This document shows positions 52,567 through 60,431 of a stretch of DNA of 64,000 nt, one piece after another (the first letter of the stretch is position 1; the number at the start of each line of letters is the position of its first letter). The DNA is taken from positions 1-64,000 of the IMG/VR virus record IMGVR_UViG_3300008954_000029, one strand, 5' to 3'. The notes below the pieces were generated by a model. It was given only the letters and a program-made list of their open reading frames with translations, did not search any database and had not been told where the DNA came from. The stretch is from a virus. The position numbers were made by a program, and so were the translations under genes.

Positions 52567-54981
52567 TCATCCACACTTAGCGTACCCACAAGAAGTACAA
52601 GTTATGCACCCATCTTGATAAAGAAGCGCTTCCGCGTTACACTCTGTACAGACCCGGTCGCTGGGCTCTTCCCCGTCTTCAATGTAGTTTTTCAGGATTC
52701 TCGCGATACAACGAGCGAAACTGAACATGTCAGAGTCCTTGTCCTTTTGAAGTTGCTCCACCATAAACTTTACTTTGGCGCCGTGACGAAGGCCAAGCGA
52801 AATCATTCGAGTAAACGCAGAATTGTTAGGATTATCAAAGACTTTGACTACATCCTTGATGTGGATAGTATCTCCATTATAGCCAAATGAAAGGTCATAA
52901 CGGTTATTTTTCGTCTTGAAGCAATGCTTGGCCAACTTCCCCTTGTCGTACTTCTTGGGAATCTCAATCAAACTCGCTTCACCACCTAGAACCTCGTATG
53001 GCTTGCCGTCCAAAAGTCCGACCAAAACAACCCACTTTTCACCCTTAATTGTGGTGTGGTGGATGTCGCAGTCTAGTTCTTGGGGACGCTTTGGAGCGCA
53101 ACTCTGGGGAAATTCCTCGGTCTGTTCCTCAGATGTCTCATTCGTCACCAGGACGCCAGTGCGCGACCCGTCAACGTAGACAGTGATGCCCTTCAAGCCC
53201 TTCTTCCATCCCTCCAAGTATAGCTCTCCTACCAAGGAGGGCAGAGTACCCTTAGGCAGATTAATCGTTGAAGAAATGGAGTGGTCAATGTGCTGCTGAA
53301 TTGCGGCCTGGATCTCCACTCGCTTCGCCCAATCAATTTGGTCAGAGGTTGTGAAAAAGTTTGGAACTTTCTTCTTTCCCTGAGTATCCAAAAATTCTTG
53401 TACGTTGTGATGGAAGACTTCATACTCCATCCAGCGATCTCCAAGATCATCTACAAAATCAGCCTTAATGTGCTGCTCGTTATGCGACAACTTACGACGG
53501 CGAATGTAAGAGTTCCTAAATACAGGCTCAATACCGGTGCTCGTCTGTGAAAGAAGCGATACAGAACCAGTAGGAGCATTCGTTAGGATAGAAATGTTCC
53601 TTCTGCCGTGAGCGCGAATCTTCGCTTGTAGAACTTGTGGGAGATCCTTGATAAAAGAATTGTCCTTCTCAACCTCCCAGTCAAACACGGGAAATGCGCC
53701 TCGCTCTTGGGCCATCTTGACGCTCTCCTCGTAAGCGCTGACCTTCATAATACGATAAATGTCGTCAACAATAGCGATGGCGACGTCGCTGTCGTAAGAG
53801 AGGTCCAGGCGAGCAATCGCGTCGGCTAGTCCGTGGGTGCCTAAGCCCGTGCGTCGGCCATTCATACAGGCGTCAATCATCTTCGTCCAAAGCGCCTTTT
53901 CGTCGTCAGTATCACAAGTTTCCTTGATCCTAAGGAGCTTCTCGTTTTCCAACTCAACAAGGTCGTCAGAAAGCCTAGTCGCAACACGAATTACATCGCT
54001 GAACTTCTTCAGATCAAAGGAAGCCTTCTTGGTAAAGGGGTTCTTGACTAAGTTTTTTAAATTTACCGAAATTAAACGGCACGAGTCATAGGCAGAAAGA
54101 GCAATCTCAGCACAAGGATTCACACAGATAGTCTTAAATCCATCGTATTCGTTTGCGGGCAGACGGCTCGTAATGTTGTCCCACATCAGAAGACCCGGCT
54201 CAGCAGTTTGAGTAGCAGATTCTACAATTTGAGTCCATAACTCGGTTGCTTCAATTTCACGGGTGTGCGTGGGTTCATCAGAATCAATTGGGAACTGTAA
54301 AGTGAACGTTTCCTCGTTCTCAACAGCCCTCATAAAGTCGTCGCTTATCTTGACGGAAACATTCGCCCCTGTTACCTTCGTTAGATCGTGCTTCATCGTC
54401 ACAAATTTATCAATGTCCGGATGGCGAACATCCATAGAAATCATAAGTGCGCCACGACGGCCATTTTGGCCAATCATACGACAAACGTATGAATAAAAGT
54501 CTGCGAAACTCCAAGCACCGGTGGTGGTGCGGGCAGCATTGTTTACAGGGGCATTTTCTGGCCGTAAGTTACTAATATCCAAGCCAACACCGCAGCGGCG
54601 CTTGAATAGATTAGCCAATTCCTTGCCACTGTCAATAATTGAAGAAACATTGTCAGCAGGAGAATCAACGACAACACAATTAGAGAGAGAGACATTGACA
54701 TAATCGTTTCCTATTCCATACATAGGCGAGCCCTGAGGAACGATGCTCTCAAAGCCCTTCAAAAAGTTATAAATTTCATCTTCACCAAGAGGGTTGGAAA
54801 ACTTATCTTCAACACGAGCAAATTCTCTGGCCAATCTACGATGCATGTCATCGGGGGTCAATTCCATAAAATTGCCCTCCTGATCTTTTAGGCAGTACTT
54901 GGTCATCCACACATTGGTGGCCAATTCATCACCGTCAAAGTATTTTAGAGTCGCGGCCCTAACTTCTTGTTCGTTGTGCAT
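52567..54981 (-). CDS. nrdJ: class II (B12-dependent) ribonucleotide reductase
   Basis: 804 residues. S-N-C-V-V (first redox Cys), N-P-C-A-E-I-A-L (radical Cys and Glu) and N-A-P-T-G-S-V-S (phosphate loop) are present, in the NrdJ order. The C-terminal tail has C-T-E-C ... C-I-T-C-T-S-C-G-Y, a zinc-type region typical of class II enzymes. It makes deoxyribonucleotides using adenosylcobalamin and needs no NrdB, consistent with none being seen. Overlaps the helicase gene by 23 bases. Confidence 0.93.
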   Translation of the reverse strand: MHNEQEVRAATLKYFDGDELATNVWMTKYCLKDQEGNFMELTPDDMHRRLAREFARVEDKFSNPLGEDEIYNFLKGFESIVPQGSPMYGIGNDYVNVSLSNCVVVDSPADNVSSIIDSGKELANLFKRRCGVGLDISNLRPENAPVNNAARTTTGAWSFADFYSYVCRMIGQNGRRGALMISMDVRHPDIDKFVTMKHDLTKVTGANVSVKISDDFMRAVENEETFTLQFPIDSDEPTHTREIEATELWTQIVESATQTAEPGLLMWDNITSRLPANEYDGFKTICVNPCAEIALSAYDSCRLISVNLKNLVKNPFTKKASFDLKKFSDVIRVATRLSDDLVELENEKLLRIKETCDTDDEKALWTKMIDACMNGRRTGLGTHGLADAIARLDLSYDSDVAIAIVDDIYRIMKVSAYEESVKMAQERGAFPVFDWEVEKDNSFIKDLPQVLQAKIRAHGRRNISILTNAPTGSVSLLSQTSTGIEPVFRNSYIRRRKLSHNEQHIKADFVDDLGDRWMEYEVFHHNVQEFLDTQGKKKVPNFFTTSDQIDWAKRVEIQAAIQQHIDHSISSTINLPKGTLPSLVGELYLEGWKKGLKGITVYVDGSRTGVLVTNETSEEQTEEFPQSCAPKRPQELDCDIHHTTIKGEKWVVLVGLLDGKPYEVLGGEASLIEIPKKYDKGKLAKHCFKTKNNRYDLSFGYNGDTIHIKDVVKVFDNPNNSAFTRMISLGLRHGAKVKFMVEQLQKDKDSDMFSFARCIARILKNYIEDGEEPSDRVCTECNAEALLYQDGCITCTSCGYAKCG

Positions 54982-56350
54982 CTTGCTTTCCTTCTTCCTT
55001 CCATGACATGTACTTCTTTTTAATGTTACTCATCTGCTTTTCAGCAGCCTTAACATTAATTTCTTCCACTGTTTCGTTAGTAGGTTCAAAGACTTTTATT
55101 TTTACGTTGCTCGTATCCATAAAAATAGGATATATCATACCATCATACCCTTGTCTGTTTTTAGCAACAAACATTCTTCCGGTATTGGCGGTTTTATCTT
55201 CAATTGTTCTAGAAACGGTGCAGATGAAGTCGGCCACAAAGCACTTGTTGAACGCCTCGCTAATAGCCTCCATCGTAATGACTTCGGCGTTGAGTCCTGA
55301 GCGGTTTGTTTGTGAGGCAGTCCAGAAAAGGCACTTAAACTCTTGCGCAAGGCCGCGCAATTCTTCATACATTGATTCCAATTCGTGCCTCTTTTCCCTC
55401 TCTACACGCTTTGGACGCAAAAGATCGGCATAATCGACGATGACCATGTCAACGTCAATGCCTCGTGTCTTAAGCTTCTCCAGATGCGTCTTAATCGTAT
55501 TCGTACTCGCCGTTTTCGACGGGTACTCTTTAATTATCAGTCTGCCACCGAAATTGGACACTTTTTCGTATACTTCTTCCTTGAAAACTGGAAGATCGTT
55601 GATTGGTACTCCAGTTAAGCAACTGTCATAACGCAGGCCGATGGACATGTCTTGTAGTTCCAGAGTATAGTGGACAACAGTCTTGCCCTCCTTGATCGCC
55701 TGGGCGCCTAAGTGGACCAGGACCATCGACTTCCCTGCGCCAGTTGGGGCGATCACAACGCCAAGCTCGCTGTTGCCTAGACCTCCATTGGTGATGTCGT
55801 CAATAAGCTTCCACCCTGTTGTGACTGGGTGTCGCATCTTTGGAACATAGCGGTCCTCAAAGTCAGCGATGTACTCATACCCAAAATTGTTATCGGATCC
55901 AAGCTTGATTGCGTTGTTGATGATTGTGCTGATTTCATCAAAAGACGAGTGATGGAGGAGGTCAACGGACTGAATCATCGCTTCCTTGAGCTTCTGCTTC
56001 TTACAGAAGTCAAGAGACACGTCCTTAATGTATTCTGCCTCCCTGATTTCCTTTGAGGAGAGGGCCCGGGCCAGGAAGTCGCGGGTTTGCTTACAAACGG
56101 CATCACTCTCATCCTCCATTTGGGAACGGAGGATTGTAGCCATAATTTCGTATGTTGGGTGCGTCTCGTACTTGTCTCTGTACTCAAAGATGCGACGCAC
56201 AAACGCTTGAAGGTATTTTAATTCAAAAAAACTGGTAGAAAGGACCTCTTGCATTTGGTCACAAAAGGCTCTCTCCTGCAGGATAAGGTGGGCCAGTTTC
56301 TCCTGGAAAGACTTACCGAACTTTGAGAAATCTGCTTTTTCGTGTTTCAT
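54959..56350 (-). CDS. DnaB-like replicative helicase
   Basis: 463 residues from ATG 56350. RecA-type core: Walker A A-P-T-G-A-G-K-S at about 200-207, Walker B M-V-I-V-D-Y-A-D, motif W-T-A-S-Q-T-N-R-S, and an arginine finger region (C-T-V-S-R-T). The N-terminal 150 residues form the helical primase-interaction part. It unwinds the fork ahead of the split polymerase. No separate primase is recognised here. Confidence 0.88.
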   Translation of the reverse strand: MKHEKADFSKFGKSFQEKLAHLILQERAFCDQMQEVLSTSFFELKYLQAFVRRIFEYRDKYETHPTYEIMATILRSQMEDESDAVCKQTRDFLARALSSKEIREAEYIKDVSLDFCKKQKLKEAMIQSVDLLHHSSFDEISTIINNAIKLGSDNNFGYEYIADFEDRYVPKMRHPVTTGWKLIDDITNGGLGNSELGVVIAPTGAGKSMVLVHLGAQAIKEGKTVVHYTLELQDMSIGLRYDSCLTGVPINDLPVFKEEVYEKVSNFGGRLIIKEYPSKTASTNTIKTHLEKLKTRGIDVDMVIVDYADLLRPKRVEREKRHELESMYEELRGLAQEFKCLFWTASQTNRSGLNAEVITMEAISEAFNKCFVADFICTVSRTIEDKTANTGRMFVAKNRQGYDGMIYPIFMDTSNVKIKVFEPTNETVEEINVKAAEKQMSNIKKKYMSWKEEGKQDAQRTRS

Positions 56351-56418
56351 CAACCCTCTTTGTCAATACTAGTATTGTACAGGTCTGGACTGTTTTAGTT
56401 TAGATCTTTACTTAGAAT

Positions 56419-56447
56419 AAAGTATCACAAGTTTAAAGATGTGTCAA
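56419..56447 (-). promoter_or_regulatory. sigma70-type promoter
   Basis: TTGACA, 17 nt, TACTTT (or GATACT with a 15 nt spacer) on the minus strand, between tRNA-Ala and the helicase gene. Confidence 0.6.
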
Positions 56448-56459
56448 GGACAAAAAGGG

Positions 56460-56532
56460 TGGAGCCGGAGGGACTTGAACCCACGACATTCACGCTGCCA
56501 GCGTGACGCTCTCCCAACTGAGCTACGGCCCC
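56460..56532 (-). tRNA. tRNA-Ala (GGC anticodon)
   Basis: Acceptor GGGGCCG/CGGCTCC includes the G3:U70 pair that marks alanine tRNAs. Anticodon stem TCACG/CGTGA with loop CTGGCAG, reading GCC. 3' CCA is not encoded. Confidence 0.93.
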
Positions 56533-56540
56533 TTTTCACC

Positions 56541-56550
56541 CTTAAATAGT
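56541..56550 (-). promoter_or_regulatory. ACTATTTAAG motif before tRNA-Ala
   Basis: Minus-strand motif eight bases before the 5' end of tRNA-Ala; this position in front of an RNA gene argues for a transcriptional rather than translational role. Confidence 0.5.
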
Positions 56551-56588
56551 CGGCCCCTTTTAAAGGTTCCTTAATTGTATGATTGCGG

Positions 56589-56676
56589 CAGAGAAGGAGG
56601 GATTCGAACCCTCGGTACGCTTTTGACGCACACACGATTTCCAGTCGTGCACCTTCGGCCTCTCGGTCACTTCTCT
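56589..56676 (-). tRNA. tRNA-Ser (GGA anticodon)
   Basis: Perfect acceptor AGAGAAG/CTTCTCT, anticodon stem CACGA/TCGTG with loop CTGGAAA, long variable arm typical of serine, discriminator G. Reads TCC. CCA not encoded. Confidence 0.92.
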
Positions 56677-56705
56677 ATAAGCCAGAATTCATGTTTTTCA
56701 AAAGT

Positions 56706-56778
56706 ACGCCCGGTAGGAATCGAACCTACAACCGATGGGTTAAAAGCCCAGTGCTCTGCCTGGTTGAGCTACGAGCGC
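56706..56778 (-). tRNA. tRNA-Lys (UUU anticodon)
   Basis: Acceptor GCGCTCG/CGGGCGT, anticodon stem CTGGG-side with loop CTTTTAA reading AAA, T arm GTAGG-TTCGATT-CCTAC. CCA not encoded. Confidence 0.9.
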
Positions 56779-56789
56779 TTACTCCCCAA

Positions 56790-57116
56790 CTATCTTGACG
56801 ACATCGCCGTCTTCGTCTTACCTTCCCAGATACTATTCTTGACCTTAATGGTCACATGCCATCGTTTATGAACTTCTGAAGCGATCCTCTCCTTCAGCGG
56901 CACGGCCATTGTGTGCGTCAGCCTGGTGTTGAATGGGGGCTCTTGTTGAATAATGACCAGCTTCACTTCTGCGTCGAGCTCAAGGAACTTGTATTTTACA
57001 CCCTCCTTTTCAAATAGTCTAGCACTTTCCTCTCCGCAAATAACCTCTGCTAGAGCTACCTTTTGTACAAAACTCTTGTGCTTCTCTCTTGCCTTAAGAT
57101 CCGCTCGTGTCGCCAT
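56790..57116 (-). CDS. hypothetical small protein
   Basis: 108 residues from ATG 57116, preferred over 57137 because GGAGAAGG lies just upstream. It has a basic N-terminal helix (A-R-E-K-H-K-S-F-V-Q-K) and later beta strands (V-K-L-V-I-I-Q-Q-E, W-H-V-T-I-K-V-K). Located between tRNA-Ile and tRNA-Lys. No family recognised. Confidence 0.55.
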   Translation of the reverse strand: MATRADLKAREKHKSFVQKVALAEVICGEESARLFEKEGVKYKFLELDAEVKLVIIQQEPPFNTRLTHTMAVPLKERIASEVHKRWHVTIKVKNSIWEGKTKTAMSSR

Positions 57117-57190
57117 AAAAAGTGTTTCCTTCTCCATTAACTAGACCTCACCAAGTTCTTTGCGCACCAATTAAATTTTCAACTTCCAAG

Positions 57191-57263
57191 TTGGCCCACC
57201 GGGACTTGAACCCGGAACCGCCCGCTTATAAGACGGGTGCTCTAACCCTTGAGCTATGGGCCA
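57191..57263 (-). tRNA. tRNA-Ile (UAU anticodon)
   Basis: Acceptor TGGCCCA/TGGGCCA, D stem GCTC/GAGC, anticodon stem CCCGT/GCGGG with loop CTTATAA, T arm CCGGG-TTCAAGT-CCCGG. Reads ATA with a directly encoded U34. CCA not encoded. Confidence 0.9.
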
Positions 57264-57271
57264 GTATCGGA

Positions 57272-57310
57272 AAACGGGGCCGACAACTGTCTCGCTCCCG
57301 ACCCCGTTTA
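57272..57310 (-). other. hairpin in the tRNA operon leader
   Basis: On the minus strand AACGGGG pairs with CCCCGTT around an inner GACAGTTGTC palindrome, followed by TTTT. It would lie at the 5' end of the transcript from the promoter at 57318, just before tRNA-Ile. Could be an attenuator or a processing element. Confidence 0.5.
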
Positions 57311-57317
57311 TGTTACT

Positions 57318-57346
57318 AATATATCAAAGTACCTTCTCTAAGTCAA
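57318..57346 (-). promoter_or_regulatory. sigma70-type promoter for tRNA-Ile
   Basis: TTGACT, 17 nt, TATATT on the minus strand, 55 bp before tRNA-Ile. Confidence 0.75.
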
Positions 57347-57367
57347 GAGAAAAGTGCACTTTACATA

Positions 57368-57493
57368 TTACTTTCCTTGACCTCGATACTTCTTCCTGTA
57401 GTGCTTGGACTGACCTTTGGGACCGGGGCGGCCCCACTTTGTGAACACACTGCAGCCCTGTCGGACCTTCTTCTTTTGTCCTCGATTCTTCAT
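57368..57493 (-). CDS. very basic 41-aa protein
   Basis: 41 residues (M-K-N-R-G-Q-K-K-K-V-R-Q at the start, then W-G-R-P-G-P-K-G-Q-S-K-H-Y-R-K-K-Y-R). Highly basic and glycine-rich, likely binds nucleic acid. GGAAAACA ribosome region. It follows the DUF3293-like gene by a few bases. Confidence 0.6.
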   Translation of the reverse strand: MKNRGQKKKVRQGCSVFTKWGRPGPKGQSKHYRKKYRGQGK

Positions 57494-57505
57494 TGTTTTC
57501 CTTTT

Positions 57506-58195
57506 TTAGTCTGAATTCTTCTTTAGTTTTGTAAGAAAGGAGTTGAGTACTCCTCTGTGGTGCCAGTAATACTTCGGCGTCTTGTTTTCAACTTGTAACT
57601 TTTCTTCGCGAATGCGAATCTCCCTTACGAGAGCATCTTCTTCGTTGATGTCACCGTTGATAACTGGCTGGTTGGACTCTTCAACGATTTCGTAATCTTC
57701 GTCGAAGAAGGGGATGATGAACTTGCGGCCAGAGGAGTGCCTCTCCTGAGAGTAGAAGTCTTCACGGTCCTGGACGTCAGAACCAACAAGAGCAACGTCC
57801 CTTTCCTGGACCACCTTGTAACCTTCAATGTACTGAAAGCGCATTGATTCATCATCCCTCTTGATCCCCCAGATTACAGACTCTTGTCCGAAGTCCTTGC
57901 CAAGGTTCATAATCTCGGACTTTGTGATGTTGGGAACAAGAAAAGAGTTTTCAAGATTGCCGAACTTTCCCTTGATCCTGATGTAGCCCAGATTCCTCTC
58001 GCGCAGACGTTCTTGGAGAAGCTTGTTACGCTCTTGATTCTCTTGTGGATTCAGTTGGTTGCCGTCAGGGTTCTCTGCGGTGATGAATCCAACTGTATGG
58101 ACGTTAGGGACGGAGCCCATGAGCATGTTGGCGATGCGAGGAAACCCCGACTCTGTAATCAAGGTCTTTCGCCAACTTTCCATAATTTCTCTCAT
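57506..58195 (-). CDS. leader-tagged DUF3293-like protein
   Basis: 229 residues from ATG 58195, nine bases after AGGA. The leader M-R-E-I-M-E-S-W-R-K-T-L-I-T-E ends in (L)-I-T-E as expected for prohead-protease cleavage. The following F-I-T-A-E-N-P ... L-G-Y-I-R-I-K-G ... E-N-S-F-L-V and F-G-Q-E-S-V-I-W resemble DUF3293. A separate C-terminal region is acidic. It is far from the main leader-tagged cluster, showing the tag is used genome-wide. Confidence 0.65.
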   Translation of the reverse strand: MREIMESWRKTLITESGFPRIANMLMGSVPNVHTVGFITAENPDGNQLNPQENQERNKLLQERLRERNLGYIRIKGKFGNLENSFLVPNITKSEIMNLGKDFGQESVIWGIKRDDESMRFQYIEGYKVVQERDVALVGSDVQDREDFYSQERHSSGRKFIIPFFDEDYEIVEESNQPVINGDINEEDALVREIRIREEKLQVENKTPKYYWHHRGVLNSFLTKLKKNSD

Positions 58196-58206
58196 TATCA
58201 TTGTCC

Positions 58207-58216
58207 TATAAATAGT
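58207..58216 (-). promoter_or_regulatory. ACTATTTATA motif
   Basis: Minus-strand motif about 12 bp before the start of the DUF3293-like gene at 58195. Confidence 0.45.
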
Positions 58217-58219
58217 TGC

Positions 58220-58342
58220 TTATTCTTCTTTGCTCTCGTCTTCTTCCTTGGGCAAATAGTTGAGGTTTGCGACCACAAATACTATAATACCACCGATGAT
58301 TGACAAAGTCAAGAACAGATTACGAATTGTCTCAAGCAACAA
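58220..58342 (-). CDS. 40-aa membrane protein
   Basis: From TTG 58342, overlapping the end of the next upstream gene: L-F-L-T-L-S-I-I-G-G-I-I-V-F-V-V is one transmembrane helix, followed by an acidic tail (K-E-E-D-E-S-K-E-E). The start codon is uncertain. Such peptides often modulate holins or host membrane proteins. Confidence 0.45.
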   Translation of the reverse strand: MLLETIRNLFLTLSIIGGIIVFVVANLNYLPKEEDESKEE

Positions 58343-58847
58343 TTTGGTATTCTTTATCTCCGCGATACTTGACAAACCAGTCGGGGACCTTACTCTTCGG
58401 GTATCGCATATTACTCTTGTTGGCATAATAACGACGGTATGACTCCACGATGTTGTCGCCTTTGAAATAATCAGGCATTGCCATCTTCAACGGAGTTGAA
58501 AAGTGACAATCAAAGTTGTCGCGGTCATACAAGGAGACGACCTGATCTAGCACGGCATCGCACTTATGTGTCTTACCGAATCTCTCGGTATACTCCTCTA
58601 GCATCGCGGCGCAGTGAACAACAAGCGCCCTAAAGTTTGCTGAAGATTCAGCGGCCCATAAACACGATGGGTGTTTAGGATTAAAAGATTTATAGGGTGC
58701 TTGGATCCCCTGCTCGTTCAAGACCGTGGAAAGGATCTGACAAGACTCCAAAATCATCTTGACGACGCGCAAGTTATCTAGCGACTGTGCAGACTTGACC
58801 CAATCAACGTCGCCATCGTTATTGCTTTCAATGGCGAAAATGTTCAC
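58332..58847 (-). CDS. conserved phage protein (MNIF family)
   Basis: 171 residues from GTG 58847 (M-N-I-F-A-I-E-S-N-N-D). L-R-V-V-K-M-I-L-E-S-C-Q-I-L-S-T, H-P-S-C-L-W-A ... N-F-R-A-L and A-M-P-D-Y-F ... Y-R-R-Y-Y match a widespread phage family that usually begins M-N-I-F-x-L-D. Some databases link it to pyrimidine-dimer glycosylases, but I cannot confirm that. The start overlaps the upstream gene as GTGA. Confidence 0.65.
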   Translation of the reverse strand: MNIFAIESNNDGDVDWVKSAQSLDNLRVVKMILESCQILSTVLNEQGIQAPYKSFNPKHPSCLWAAESSANFRALVVHCAAMLEEYTERFGKTHKCDAVLDQVVSLYDRDNFDCHFSTPLKMAMPDYFKGDNIVESYRRYYANKSNMRYPKSKVPDWFVKYRGDKEYQIVA

Positions 58848-59134
58848 AGGATCATCTTCTTTACTTGGTCGTAAGCGTCGATAAGAGCATCCATGTCCTT
58901 CTCGTTCTTGATCATCCGATAAGCCTTGACGGCGGCCCAAATCTCATCCTTGGTGAGGTACCCCTCCTCAATGTAAGACTTGCGCATGTCGCGCTTGTGC
59001 TCCTTGAAGGGCTCCATAGCGGCCTCGGTTTCCGCTAGGTCCTTCAAATAGTTCTTGACGTGCTCCTCCTTTGAAAGGACAACACCCTCTTCCTCATCAT
59101 CCTGATAAGGCTCAATGTGCACTACGTTACTCAT
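58844..59134 (-). CDS. hypothetical acidic helical protein
   Basis: 96 residues; helix-rich with K-R-D-M-R-K-S-Y-I-E-E-G-Y-L-T-K-D-E-I, somewhat like GapR/DUF2312 proteins. Operon partner of the MNIF-family gene. Tentative. Confidence 0.55.
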   Translation of the reverse strand: MSNVVHIEPYQDDEEEGVVLSKEEHVKNYLKDLAETEAAMEPFKEHKRDMRKSYIEEGYLTKDEIWAAVKAYRMIKNEKDMDALIDAYDQVKKMIL

Positions 59135-59329
59135 TTATTCTTCTCCTTTACTAATCCAATCGTCAATGGAAATCATCGACAGTGCGAAAGCCCCACCAAC
59201 AAGGTACAGGCCCAAAACGAACTTTGCTGCTGCGGCAGCGTCATCAGTGGCGACCCAAAGACTCGTAAACGATACGAGTACCCACAACAGGTTCGCCACC
59301 ACTCTTCTACTATTTTTTGTCTTAAACAT
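59135..59329 (-). CDS. small membrane protein, 64 aa
   Basis: From ATG 59329 after a perfect AGGAGG. Two transmembrane helices (V-V-A-N-L-L-W-V-L-V-S-F and F-V-L-G-L-Y-L-V-G-G-A-F-A-L). Small two-helix proteins of this kind can be holins or antiholins, but evidence is limited to topology. Abuts the next gene (stop TAA 59135 after the ATG 59134). Confidence 0.55.
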   Translation of the reverse strand: MFKTKNSRRVVANLLWVLVSFTSLWVATDDAAAAAKFVLGLYLVGGAFALSMISIDDWISKGEE

Positions 59330-59339
59330 ACTAACCTCC

Positions 59340-59813
59340 TTAGTTATTTTCGTAAGCAGCCAGGAGTTCAAAAGACTCTCGTGACTGCTTTTCCTCATTA
59401 GCCCTAATCTTCTCTAACTCGCCCTGGTAAATTCTTTCTCTTAACTCTGTCGTTGACCAACCGTGGTCTCTACTGTTGAAGTATACCTTAATTGGTAGGT
59501 CGTGTCCAGTAAAATCTTTACCCTTATGGTCGGCGCCTATAATGCGAACTTCCGGATTGATGAACCGGAGGAGTTCGTACAATTCCTCCTCGGTGCTGTA
59601 CTCAACAACCTCATCCACGTGCCTAACTGCTCGCAATTGGATGCGGCGCTCGTCTAGACTCTGAACAGGCTTGTTCTTGGCCGGCCTATCAATGGTCGGA
59701 TCCGTTTGAAGTCCGACAATCAGATAGTCACAAACAGAGCGCGCCTCTTGAAGCATCAGGACGTGGCCTGCGTGAAGCAAGTCAAAGGCGCCGCAAGTAA
59801 ATCCTTTATTCAT
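59340..59813 (-). CDS. cytidylyltransferase (TagD/RfaE-type)
   Basis: 157 residues from ATG 59813. G-A-F-D-L-L-H-A-G-H at 8-17 has the HxGH nucleotide-binding site; R-x-x-x-L/W-S-T-T-E-L-R-E-R-I near 120 is the second conserved motif. It would attach CMP or AMP to a sugar/glycerol phosphate. Fits the sugar-phosphate enzymes elsewhere in the window. Confidence 0.82.
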   Translation of the reverse strand: MNKGFTCGAFDLLHAGHVLMLQEARSVCDYLIVGLQTDPTIDRPAKNKPVQSLDERRIQLRAVRHVDEVVEYSTEEELYELLRFINPEVRIIGADHKGKDFTGHDLPIKVYFNSRDHGWSTTELRERIYQGELEKIRANEEKQSRESFELLAAYENN

Positions 59814-60039
59814 CACTCCCCTCTCTCAATGAGATAAGCCTGTCTATGTAAAATCGTGCTTTTTTCAAGTCTTCAAGTGGTTTGTCTTTATGCTTGTGCC
59901 TTGTAACATACTTTACTACATTACCCTCATTAAAATCTAAATCCCAAGACTCGATGAAATCAATAACTTCAATCCCCTTGTTGTAGTGCTCTGGGTGGAA
60001 CACCATCTCCCTTTTCTTCGGCACGGTGTCTTCACTCAT
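59806..60039 (-). CDS. DUF3310 protein
   Basis: 77 residues. H-P-E-H-Y-N-K-G-I-E-V-I-D-F-I and N-V-V-K-Y-V-T-R-H-K-H-K-D ... L-E-D-L-K-K-A-R-F-Y-I define DUF3310, a small MazG-like helical family common in phages, thought to concern nucleotide metabolism. Overlaps the cytidylyltransferase gene. Confidence 0.8.
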   Translation of the reverse strand: MSEDTVPKKREMVFHPEHYNKGIEVIDFIESWDLDFNEGNVVKYVTRHKHKDKPLEDLKKARFYIDRLISLREGSDE

Positions 60040-60053
60040 CGCACACTCCTCGG

Positions 60054-60135
60054 TAGGAAAGGCGGGACTCGAACCCGCAAGCCCGAAGGGCGGGAGATTT
60101 TAAGTCTCCTGTGTATGCCGTTCCACCACTTTCCC
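60054..60135 (-). tRNA. tRNA-Leu (UAA anticodon)
   Basis: Acceptor GGGAAAG/CTTTCCT, anticodon stem GGAGA/TCTCC with loop CTTAAAA, long variable arm (CGCCCTTCGGGCT), T arm GCGGG-TTCGAGT-CCCGC. Reads TTA. CCA not encoded. Confidence 0.93.
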
Positions 60136-60148
60136 GAACTGTGTGATT

Positions 60149-60177
60149 ATAATACCTCATTTAGGACATCGTGTCAA
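60149..60177 (-). promoter_or_regulatory. sigma70-type promoter for tRNA-Leu
   Basis: TTGACA, 17 nt, TATTAT on the minus strand, 14 bp before tRNA-Leu; the -35 overlaps the end of the membrane protein gene. Confidence 0.78.
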
Positions 60178-60427
60178 GAGTTTTCTTCAACATACGGATC
60201 TCTTCTTCCAGTTCTGCGTAGGGCCTCTTACGCTTGCTGAAGCCTTCCCACAAAGATAGCACGATTGCGTTAAGAACCAGCAGACTATACACAGACATTG
60301 ATACGGTCGCCGCTGTGTCGCTGATTGCCATACAAATAGCAGTCATCACAAAGGTGAGTTTTGCCAAGATAAAGCTTACAGCCGCTACCTGTATGCGCAG
60401 CGATCCCTCTAAAAAGGCTTGAAACAT
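60161..60427 (-). CDS. membrane protein with coiled-coil tail
   Basis: 88 residues: hydrophobic segments V-A-A-V-S-F-I-L-A-K-L-T-F-V-M and Y-S-L-L-V-L-N-A-I-V-L-S-L-W, then a charged helix (Y-A-E-L-E-E-E-I-R-M-L-K-K). Unknown; located next to the TSP3 gene. Confidence 0.55.
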   Translation of the reverse strand: MFQAFLEGSLRIQVAAVSFILAKLTFVMTAICMAISDTAATVSMSVYSLLVLNAIVLSLWEGFSKRKRPYAELEEEIRMLKKTLDTMS

Positions 60428-60431
60428 TTAT

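Noticed and set aside
11312-58216. T4-type late promoters TATAAATA on the plus strand
   Set aside because: Read that way they would transcribe antisense to every neighbouring gene; the opposite reading (ACTATTTATA in coding direction) is consistent at all sites including the one plus-strand gene.
58332-58847. Pyrimidine-dimer DNA glycosylase (DenV)
   Set aside because: The match is only to a broad phage family pattern; the N-terminal catalytic Thr of DenV is not present.
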